Shown: piece after piece, positions 57,909 to 64,000 of the stretch
Layout of the letters: the number at the start of each line of letters is the position of its first letter
Position numbering within the stretch: the first letter of the stretch is position 1
Source of the DNA: Stenotrophomonas pavanii
Lineage (GTDB): Bacteria; Pseudomonadota; Gammaproteobacteria; Xanthomonadales; Xanthomonadaceae
DNA length: 64,000 nt
Assembly: GCF_900101175.1 (NCBI RefSeq)
Contig: NZ_FNFQ01000012.1
Span: 1 to 64,000, forward strand
Direction of reading: 5' to 3'
Program-made: the position numbers and the translations under genes
The notes under the pieces: model-generated
Told to the model about the DNA's origin: nothing
Databases searched by the model: none
What the model saw: the letters and a program-made list of their open reading frames with translations, nothing else

Positions 57909-58754
57909 TCAATGCAGCCGCGGCATCGGTCCGCCCAGGTCGATCAGCTTCTCCCGCAGCCACTGCGCGTCGCTGGCTTCCGGGTTGCGCTTCAGGTACT
58001 GCCCCAGATCGTGGCGGGCGCCGGCCAGGTACTCCAGCTGCAGATAGGCCAGGCCACGGTCACGCAGCGCGTCGTCCTGCTCCGGGGCCAGCTTCAGCAG
58101 GCGGTCGGCACTGCGTGCCGCGCGGTCCCATTCGCCCGCCTCGGCGTACACACCATGCAGGTTGCGCAGCATGCGCATCAGGATTGCGCGCGCCGGCGCC
58201 GGGTCGAGGATCTGCGCCAGCACCTGGTCGTCGGGCATCTGCCCGCCAAGATGTGACTTGGCCCGTTCCCGCAGTTCGTCCACGTCCAGCGGACGGCCGC
58301 CGTTGAACGGGTCCATCACCAGCACGCCGTCGTCCACCGGCAGGCGCACCAGGAAGTGGCCGGGGAAAGACACGCCATCGAGCGGAATGCCCAGCCGGCG
58401 CGCGACTTCCATCTGCACCAGCGCCAGCGAGATCGGGTTGCCCAGGCGGCGCTCGAACACCTGGTTGAGGTAGCTGTTGCGCGGATCGTAGTACTTGTCG
58501 TGGTCGCCGCTGTAGCCCAGCTCGTCGAACAGGTGGCGATTGATCGCCGCCATCTTCAGCGGGCTGTTGTCGATGCTCTCCACTTCCGAGCGCAGGTGCT
58601 CGACATGGCTCTGGATCAGCGCGTCGTAGGTCGACGGCTGCAGATCGGGGTATTCATCGCGCGCGATCAGCAGCGCGGTCGGCAACAGTGGCAGTGCCTC
58701 GTCTTCGAGGTCGGCCAGTGCATCCCAGTCGGGGAGTGTGATCCGGTCCTGCAT
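57909..58754 (-). CDS. SirB1/transglutaminase-like TPR protein
   Basis: A 281-residue protein of the SirB1 (YchA) family: a transglutaminase-like N-terminal part (NSYLNQVFERRLGNPISLALVQMEVARRLGIPLDGVSFPGHFLV, with the His/Asp region but no obvious catalytic Cys), then a TPR-like C-terminal part (AARSADRLLKLAPEQDDALRDRGLAYLQL). The ATG at 58754 is preferred to a GTG two codons earlier. The role is unknown. Confidence 0.88.
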   Translation of the reverse strand: MQDRITLPDWDALADLEDEALPLLPTALLIARDEYPDLQPSTYDALIQSHVEHLRSEVESIDNSPLKMAAINRHLFDELGYSGDHDKYYDPRNSYLNQVFERRLGNPISLALVQMEVARRLGIPLDGVSFPGHFLVRLPVDDGVLVMDPFNGGRPLDVDELRERAKSHLGGQMPDDQVLAQILDPAPARAILMRMLRNLHGVYAEAGEWDRAARSADRLLKLAPEQDDALRDRGLAYLQLEYLAGARHDLGQYLKRNPEASDAQWLREKLIDLGGPMPRLH

Positions 58755-58811
58755 GGCCACAGACTGGCGTCATTCGCGTGCGGTTTCAAGCGGTGCCGCG
58801 TGAAAGATGCA

Positions 58812-58851
58812 GGGGCCGGATCCCTTCCGCGTGCGAAAGGGATCTGGCCCC
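58812..58851. repeat. GGGGCC...GGCCCC palindrome, copy 4
   Basis: Related to the GGGGTC family, but the end pair is changed from T-A to C-G on both arms, and an ATCCC/GGGAT pair is symmetric. The compensatory change indicates that base pairing is conserved. Confidence 0.8.
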
Positions 58852-58871
58852 GATCGGGACCCCGGCCGGGT

Positions 58872-58894
58872 TGCCGGCCAGCGGCCGACACTAC
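58872..58894 (-). repeat. SMAG repeat before the DUF192 gene end
   Basis: TGCCGGCCAGCGGCCGACACTAC, with one mismatch in the stem; the GTAG tag is on the minus strand, 22 bp from the DUF192 stop. Confidence 0.85.
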
Positions 58895-58915
58895 CGTGGG
58901 TGCCGGCCGTATCGT

Positions 58916-59365
58916 TTACTTTTCGATGCCCGGGCCGAATTTCAGCTCCGTGCCGTCCTTGAGCTGCAGCTTCTCGGCCTGGCCGGCGTTGAGCTCCAGC
59001 ACATAACGCGCCGGGCCGCCGCTGGGATAGGGCGGGCACATGTCGCCGGCCGAGCACGGCGGCACGTCGCGCTGCTGGCTGACCAGCCTGCGCTGGTTGT
59101 CGAAGTACAGGATGTCCAGCGCGATCTTGGTGTTCTTCATCCAGTACGCCTGCATCTCCTCGCGGTCGTGGATGAACAGCATGCCGTGGTCGGCCGCCAT
59201 CTGGTCGCGGAACATCAACCCGCGGGCGCGGGTCTCATCGTTGGTGGCCAGCTCCACCTGGTAGCGGGCGCCCTCCAGTTCGACCCAATGGCGGGCCGCG
59301 TCGGTGGCACAACCGGCCAGGGCCAGCAGCGGAAGCATCAGCAGCGAACGCAACAGCGACATCAT
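58916..59365 (-). CDS. DUF192 lipoprotein
   Basis: A 149-residue protein with a lipoprotein signal (PLLALAGCAT) and the DUF192 domain: LATNDETRARGLMFRD, GMLFIHDREEMQAYWMKNTKIALDILYFD, and the end YVLELNAGQAEKLQLKDG. A CSAGDMCPPY insert has two cysteines. AAGGATCCTG leads to two adjacent ATG codons at 59365 and 59362. It is probably the last gene of a unit with rpiA and upstream genes. Function unknown. Confidence 0.88.
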   Translation of the reverse strand: MMSLLRSLLMLPLLALAGCATDAARHWVELEGARYQVELATNDETRARGLMFRDQMAADHGMLFIHDREEMQAYWMKNTKIALDILYFDNQRRLVSQQRDVPPCSAGDMCPPYPSGGPARYVLELNAGQAEKLQLKDGTELKFGPGIEK

Positions 59366-59383
59366 CAGGATCCTTCTGAAGGG

Positions 59384-60031
59384 TCAGAGCACGACCGGCG
59401 GTTCGCCGCCGACGATCACCACATCGGCGCGACGCCGCGCGAACAGGCCCACACAGACCACGCCCGGCAGCTGGTTGAGCTCGCGCTCCAGCTTTTCCGG
59501 ATCGGTGATCTGCAGGTTGTGGATGTCCAGGATCTGGTTGCCGTTGTCGGTGACCACGCCTTCGCGCCAGGTCGGCTGGCCGCCGGTCATGTCGCGGATC
59601 TGGCGGGCGACCAGGCTGCGCGCCATCGGGATGACTTCCACCGGCAGCGGGAACCTGCCCAGCACCGGCACCTGCTTGCTCGGGTCGACGATGCAGATGA
59701 AGCGCTCGCTGGCCTCGGCGATGATCTTCTCGCGGGTCAGTGCGGCGCCGCCGCCCTTGATCAGGCACTTGTTCGGATCGCACTCATCGGCGCCGTCCAC
59801 GTACAGCGACAGGTTGCCGCTGTGGTTCAGCTCGATCACCTCGATGCCGTGCTGCTTCAGGCGCGCGGTGCTCTGCTCGGAGCTGGACACGGCGCCCTTG
59901 ATGCGGTGCTGGATGCGGGCCAGGGCATCGATGAAATAGGCCACGGTGGAACCGGTGCCGACACCGACGATCATGCCGTCTTCGACGTATTCGATGGCTT
60001 TCTCGGCGGCCAGGCGCTTGGCTTCGGACAT
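59384..60031 (-). CDS. rpiA: Ribose-5-phosphate isomerase A
   Basis: This enzyme interconverts ribose-5-P and ribulose-5-P in the pentose pathway. The 215-residue protein has [16 protein letters not shown] (phosphate loop), the catalytic [24 protein letters not shown] with Asp and Glu/Lys, and the C-terminal [20 protein letters not shown]. It starts 22 bp after the EVE gene in the same direction. Confidence 0.96.
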   Translation of the reverse strand: MSEAKRLAAEKAIEYVEDGMIVGVGTGSTVAYFIDALARIQHRIKGAVSSSEQSTARLKQHGIEVIELNHSGNLSLYVDGADECDPNKCLIKGGGAALTREKIIAEASERFICIVDPSKQVPVLGRFPLPVEVIPMARSLVARQIRDMTGGQPTWREGVVTDNGNQILDIHNLQITDPEKLERELNQLPGVVCVGLFARRRADVVIVGGEPPVVL

Positions 60032-60053
60032 GGGAGAACTCTCAGGCAGGGAA

Positions 60054-60529
<476 letters not shown>

Positions 60530-60533
<4 letters not shown>

Positions 60534-61123
60534 GCGTTCACGGGGGCAGCGGAGGGGAACAGGGTGCCGTCTTCGGTGCAGATCGCATCCACCGGCACGT
60601 CCCACGACGCCACCGGCAAGGACTCGACCTGCTGCACTGCGAACGCAGCACCGACCAGCCAGGGCGGCGCCGGCCGGTCATGGCGGAAGGCGAAGCTGCG
60701 ATCATACCAGCCGCCCCCCATGCCCAGCCGCCGGCAGTGGGCGTCGAACCCCACCAGCGGGGCCACCACCAGCGCCATCTGCGCCGGTTCCAGCGTATCG
60801 TCCAGCGCTACGTCCGGTTCGGGAATGCCGTAGCGGTTGCTGGTCAGCGCCTGCCCCGGCCGCCACGGCGCGAAGCGCAGCACGTCGCCGGCCAGCACCG
60901 GCAGGCAGTAGGTGAGGCCTTCGGGCAGTTGCAGCTGCCAGCGGTGCAGGGCGATTTCGCCATCCAGCGCCCAGTAGCCGGCCACGGCGCCTTCGCGCGG
61001 GGCGAACGGCAGGGCCAGCAGGGCATCGGCCAGCGATTCGGCGGCAGCGATGCGCTCACCGGCGGAGAGGTCGCGGCGGCGTTGCCGCAGGTCGTGGCGC
61101 AGGGCCTGGCGCGGGTCGGTCAT
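60530..61123 (-). CDS. ygfA: 5-formyltetrahydrofolate cyclo-ligase
   Basis: This enzyme converts 5-formyl-THF to 5,10-methenyl-THF with ATP. The 197-residue protein has the N-terminal LRQRRRDLSAGERIAAAE, the folate/ATP-site PLVGFDAHCRRLGMGGGWYDR, and the DVPVDAICTE ending. The start at ATG 61123 is preferred; a TTG five codons upstream is also open. In E. coli the same gene lies directly downstream of the 6S RNA gene, and that order is kept here. Confidence 0.93.
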
Positions 61124-61161
61124 GGCAGCGTGCGGCAAGGATCAGCCGTCATTGTGCCGGA

Positions 61162-61196
61162 AAGAACAAGGGCGACGCCCGAAGACGCCGCCCTTG
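61162..61196 (-). terminator. Terminator after the 6S RNA gene
   Basis: On the minus strand CAAGGGCG.. pairs with CGCCCTTG around a TTCG-containing loop, followed by TTCTTT. It lies about 10 bp after the 3' end of the 6S RNA and 39 bp before the cyclo-ligase ATG. Confidence 0.85.
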
Positions 61197-61206
61197 CTGG
61201 AATATT

Positions 61207-61392
61207 GCATTCTCCGCAATGTCGATGCATGCGAAACGACCTTGAACCCGGGGGCTCAAGTGGGAACGCTGGAGAACCATCGGGCTTCCCGCTACAAGGC
61301 GGACCTGCACTCCCGGCGCTGTCGCGCTCCCGGTGTCGTTCTTAAGGGACAAGGCGAATGTTTGCACATGCCGTCGAGTACCGCAGAGAACG
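61207..61392 (-). ncRNA. ssrS: 6S RNA
   Basis: 6S RNA binds the housekeeping RNA polymerase in stationary phase. Evidence here is positional and structural. It lies between zapA and the formyl-THF cyclo-ligase gene, as in E. coli. A TATAAT -10 box lies at 61405-61400. The 5' end (TTCTCTGCGG) can pair with the 3' end (TTGCGGAGAA) as the closing stem, and the central CCCCCGGGTTCAAGG segment matches the usual 3' half. Length about 185 bases, the normal size. A terminator follows. Protein frames called here (61149-61367) are spurious. Confidence 0.88.
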
Positions 61393-61468
61393 CGTGGCCA
61401 TTATAGCCAGCACGCAGGATCTGGATAGGCCGTTCGTCGGCAACAGTCCGTGCCAATTCAGATATGCG

Positions 61469-61545
61469 AAAAGGGGACGGAGGGGATTAAGACGTTTCCG
61501 GCACGGATGGGGCGAATGCGCCTTAATCCCCTCCGTCCCCTTTTT
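61469..61545. repeat. Long inverted-repeat element, family GGGGACGG, copy C
   Basis: Arms AAAAGGGGACGGAGGGG and complement ending CCCCTTTTT, with a less perfect inner part (AAGACG against AAGGCG) and a 20-bp-class centre. It ends exactly at the zapA stop codon and lies 64 bp upstream of the 6S TATAAT box, so it separates zapA transcription from ssrS. Confidence 0.9.
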
Positions 61546-61842
61546 CTAGGGGGTGCCGTCGATCGCGCGGTCCAGGCGCCGGTTCAGGTCGGCCAGGGTC
61601 TGCTGCAGGGCCACCGCCTGGCGGGCGTTCTCGTCGCGCAGCAGCTGCAGTTCGTGAGCCAGGTTGAGCGCGGCCAGCACGGCGACGCGGTCGACGGCGG
61701 CCATGCGGTTGCTGCCGCGGATCTCGCGCATGCGCGCGTCCAGCAGGCGCGCGGCTGCCATCAGGCTGTCGCGTTCATCGCCGCCGACCCCCACGGTGTA
61801 TTCACGATCGAGGATGCGGACACTGACCGGTTCGGCGCTCAT
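61546..61842 (-). CDS. zapA: Cell division protein ZapA
   Basis: ZapA binds and bundles FtsZ at the division site. The 98-residue protein has the globular head EPVSVRILDREYTVGVGGDERDSLMAAARLLDARM and a C-terminal coiled coil (ELQLLRDENARQAVALQQTLADLNRRLD), the normal layout. The previous gene overlaps by ATGA. The stop is immediately followed by the copy-C palindrome. Confidence 0.95.
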   Translation of the reverse strand: MSAEPVSVRILDREYTVGVGGDERDSLMAAARLLDARMREIRGSNRMAAVDRVAVLAALNLAHELQLLRDENARQAVALQQTLADLNRRLDRAIDGTP

Positions 61843-62060
61843 GTGTGCTGCTCCAGGGATTTGAGCCGGCTGATCATCGCTTCCACCCGCGAGCGCGCCT
61901 GTTCGTTCTTGGCCAGCAGCGTCGAACGCTCCGCCACCAGCTGCTCCTGCTGGTGGCGCAGGCTGCGGTTCTCCTCGGCCAGGCGCTGGTTGCGTTCAAG
62001 CAACGCTTCCACGCGGGCGGCGAAGTCCTGCAGCTGGGCAAGGGGATCGGCGGGTTCCAT
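61839..62060 (-). CDS. TIGR02449-type small coiled-coil protein (ZapB-like)
   Basis: A 73-residue protein that is nearly all coiled coil (LAQLQDFAARVEALLERNQRLAEENRSLRHQQEQLVAERSTLLAK), matching the small family encoded next to zapA in Pseudomonas and Xanthomonas. It is ZapB-like in size and form and may cooperate with ZapA. The ATG at 62060 and the ATGA overlap with zapA support the short form over the longer frame. Confidence 0.88.
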   Translation of the reverse strand: MEPADPLAQLQDFAARVEALLERNQRLAEENRSLRHQQEQLVAERSTLLAKNEQARSRVEAMISRLKSLEQHT

Positions 62061-62213
62061 GCAGGCACGATAGGCAAGCCGGGCAAGGCCGGTCAAGCGC
62101 TGTCGCAGCAGGGCCGGAGGGCTACCGGGAGGACGCCGCCGGGTTGCTACACTACGGGGTCTCACGGGCGCGCGCGTGCGCGCCCCGGGTTTCCTTTCCG
62201 AACGAGCCGCACG

Positions 62214-62762
62214 ATGACCGAACTTCCCTCCGTCGACGACGTTACCCGCGCCAGCCAGGCGTTGGGCCTGGGCGCCACCGCTGCCGAGCTGCACGGTGCG
62301 CTGTGCGGCTGGCTGGCCGCCGGTGGCGCCCCCGGCAACGACTGGCCGGCACGCGTGCTGGCCGACGACAACCTGCCGCCCGTCGCTGCCGACAGCGTGC
62401 TGGGGCAGCTGCTGCAGGCCACCATCAAGCAGCTGGAAGACCGCGACTTCGCCTTCGAGCTGTTGCTGGCGGACACCGATGAGGTCTCCGCGCAGGCCGA
62501 TGCCATGTTCAGCTGGACCCGCTCCTTCCTGGGCGGCTTCGGCCTGGGCAGCGGCGGCCGTCGCCCGGCCTTGTCCGAAGAGGGTGAAGAAGCGCTGACC
62601 GACATGGCCAGCCTGGCGCGCGCCTCCAGCGAGGATTTCGAGGCCGGCGGCGATGATGACGACGAAGCCCTGTCGGAGATCGAGGAGTTCATCCGTGTGG
62701 CGGTGCTGCTGCTGCACGGTGACGTGGTGCTGGCTTCGCGCCATCGTCAGCGCCTGAACTGA
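62214..62762 (+). CDS. ygfB: UPF0149/YgfB family protein
   Basis: A 182-residue helical protein: LGLGATAAELHGALCGWLAAGG near the start, FELLLADTDEVSAQADAMFSWTRSFLGGFGLG in the middle, and a C-terminal EIEEFIRVAVLLLH. The family has an unclear role; in Pseudomonas YgfB influences beta-lactamase expression. The frame from 61845 is longer but has no homology. Its stop overlaps the pepP start (TGATG). As in E. coli it faces zapA. Confidence 0.9.
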   Translation: MTELPSVDDVTRASQALGLGATAAELHGALCGWLAAGGAPGNDWPARVLADDNLPPVAADSVLGQLLQATIKQLEDRDFAFELLLADTDEVSAQADAMFSWTRSFLGGFGLGSGGRRPALSEEGEEALTDMASLARASSEDFEAGGDDDDEALSEIEEFIRVAVLLLHGDVVLASRHRQRLN

Positions 62763-64000
62763 TGGACATCAAGCAGCGCACCGGCATTGCGGCCGGCGAG
62801 TACAAGCGTCGCCGCCGCCAGCTGATGGACATGGCCGGCGAGGACGCGATCCTGGTGTTGCCGGCCGCGGCCGAAAAGGTGCGCAGCCTCGATACCCATT
62901 ATCCGTTCCGGCAGGATTCGGATTTCCAGTACCTGAGCGGCTTCCCGGAACCGGAAGCAGTGCTGGTGCTGATCCCGGGCCGACGCCACGGCGAGGCCAT
63001 CCTGTTCTGCCGCGAACGTGATGCCGAGCGCGAAGCCTGGGATGGCAGCCGCGCCGGCCAGGAAGGCGCGGTGGCGCAGTACGGCATGGACGATGCCTAC
63101 CCGATCGACGATCTGGACGACATCCTGCCGGGCCTGCTGGAAGGACGCTCGCGCGTCTACTACCACTTCGGCCGCGACGCCGACTTCGACCTGAAGCTGA
63201 TCGGCTGGGTCAACCGCGTGCGCTCGCAGGTACGCCATGGCGCGCAGCCGCCGCACGAGTTCCTGGAACTGGGCCACCTGCTGCACGAGCAGCGCCTGTT
63301 CAAGTCCGGCGCCGAAGTGGCGTTGATGCACCACGCGGCGCAGATCAGCGTTCGCGCCCATCTGGCGGCGATGAAGGCTGCCAGGCCGGGCATCCACGAG
63401 TACGAACTGCAGGCCGAGCTGGAACGCGTGTTCCGCGCCAGCGATGCGGTGCCGGCGTATTGCAGCATCGTCGGTGCGGGCCGCAACGGTTGCATCCTGC
63501 ATTACCGGGACAACAGCGCGCGTTCGCGCGACGGCGAGCTGGTGCTGATCGACGCCGGTGCCGAGTACCGTGGCTACGCCAGCGACATCACTCGCACCTT
63601 CCCGGTGAATGGCCGCTTCAGCGCCGAGCAGCGCGCGCTGCACGACCTGGTCGGCGAGGCGCAGGCGGCGGCGCTGGCCCAGGCCAGGCCGGGCGTGCCC
63701 TACGAGGCCGGTCACCTGGCCGCGGTGCAGACCCTGACCGAGGGCCTGCTGCGGCTGGGCCTGTTGAAGGGGACGCTGGAAAAGAACCTGTCCGAAGGCC
63801 TGTACCAGCGCTTCTACCGGCACAAGACCGGGCACTGGATCGGGCTGGACGTGCACGACGTGGGCGACTACCGCCTGGCCGGTGACTCGCGCCTGTTGGA
63901 GCCGGGAATGGCGTTCACCATCGAGCCGGGGTTGTACATCGGCGTGGACGATACGACGGTGGAACCGCGCTGGCGCGGCATCGGCATCCGCACCGAAGAC
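62762..64000 (+). CDS. pepP: Xaa-Pro aminopeptidase, 3' end outside the window
   Basis: This M24 metallopeptidase removes N-terminal residues before proline. The visible 413 residues include the N-terminal creatinase-like domain (RRRRQLMDMAGEDAILVLPAAAE, FRQDSDFQYLSGFPEPEA) and most of the pita-bread fold. The metal ligands LIDAGAEYRGYASDITRTF (two Asp), HKTGHWIGLDVHDVG (His) and MAFTIEPGLY (Glu) are seen; the last Glu is at or past the right edge. The start ATG overlaps the ygfB stop. The next gene in E. coli would be ubiH. Confidence 0.95.
   Translation, partial: MDIKQRTGIAAGEYKRRRRQLMDMAGEDAILVLPAAAEKVRSLDTHYPFRQDSDFQYLSGFPEPEAVLVLIPGRRHGEAILFCRERDAEREAWDGSRAGQEGAVAQYGMDDAYPIDDLDDILPGLLEGRSRVYYHFGRDADFDLKLIGWVNRVRSQVRHGAQPPHEFLELGHLLHEQRLFKSGAEVALMHHAAQISVRAHLAAMKAARPGIHEYELQAELERVFRASDAVPAYCSIVGAGRNGCILHYRDNSARSRDGELVLIDAGAEYRGYASDITRTFPVNGRFSAEQRALHDLVGEAQAAALAQARPGVPYEAGHLAAVQTLTEGLLRLGLLKGTLEKNLSEGLYQRFYRHKTGHWIGLDVHDVGDYRLAGDSRLLEPGMAFTIEPGLYIGVDDTTVEPRWRGIGIRTED

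Noticed and set aside
61149..61367. A 72-codon minus-strand frame
   Set aside because: It lies inside the 6S RNA gene and its terminator, so it is better explained as structured RNA.

Overview
The window looks like chromosomal DNA of a Stenotrophomonas species, most likely the S. maltophilia complex. The evidence is a high-GC genome, Xanthomonadaceae-type genes (PPi-dependent phosphofructokinase beside a short adenylate kinase, an ilvCGM-ilvA-leuA operon, many TonB-dependent receptors), and at least fourteen copies of short GTAG-tagged palindromes that match the SMAG repeats known from S. maltophilia. Most of it is ordinary core genome. It carries one transposase remnant at the left edge and one small low-GC accessory island (about 46.1-48.3 kb).

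Layout. 0-2.1 kb: IS110-type transposase tail, then a divergent LysR regulator/SDR pair. 2.2-12.2 kb (minus strand): a ten-kilobase branched-chain amino acid operon, ilvC-ilvG-ilvM-ilvA-leuA-(methyltransferase)-leuC-leuD-leuB. In front of it I find an unlisted 42-codon leader peptide with seven consecutive Ile/Leu/Val codons and a classical attenuator. A second hairpin with a T-tract lies just before ilvC. 12.5-18.4 kb: gamma-glutamyltransferase with a G9 tract, a BCCT transporter, and a TPP riboswitch with thiC. 18.4-25.7 kb: an ion channel, a membrane-bound winged-helix/beta-propeller regulator, an AraC regulator and a TonB-dependent receptor. 25.8-28.5 kb: small secreted proteins, an HDOD protein and inorganic pyrophosphatase.

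28.5-35.0 kb is a heme-iron locus: Fur-box-like site, ECF sigma factor, FecR-type anti-sigma factor, STN-containing TonB receptor, DUF2789, heme oxygenase, DUF454, and an exbB gene cut short at a repeat element. 35.0-42.7 kb: membrane H+-pyrophosphatase, PPi-dependent phosphofructokinase, adenylate kinase, Mpl murein-recycling ligase and a LON-domain protein. With the soluble pyrophosphatase at 27 kb, three genes in this stretch act on pyrophosphate.

42.8-46.1 kb: a DedA/PAP2-like fusion with a degenerate PAP2 motif, a RIO-like kinase and a DUF2867 protein. 46.1-48.3 kb: a low-GC island that begins with the decayed start of an Rhs protein, followed by a glycine-rich tail and four small genes that look like an orphan effector/immunity remnant. 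48.3-58.8 kb: lipoproteins (including a DUF3829 tandem pair), a K+ channel with a zinc ribbon, argD, a HAD hydrolase, azurin, hemL-thiE, rubredoxin and a SirB1-like protein. 58.9-64 kb: a minus-strand run (fthC-type cyclo-ligase, EVE, rpiA, DUF192), then the conserved 6S RNA neighbourhood: zapA-ssrS-ygfA facing ygfB-pepP. The 6S RNA gene is visible on the minus strand with a TATAAT box and a terminator.

Three repeat families punctuate the gene ends: SMAG palindromes, a GGGGTC...GACCCC palindrome (4 copies) and a longer GGGGACGG-type inverted repeat (3 copies). In three genes the stop codon is the TAG inside a SMAG element. I did not find a clearly novel defence or biosynthetic system. The most informative non-coding finds are the ilv attenuator region, the 6S gene and the repeat families. 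The most testable biochemical oddity is a SAM-dependent methyltransferase built into the leucine operon.
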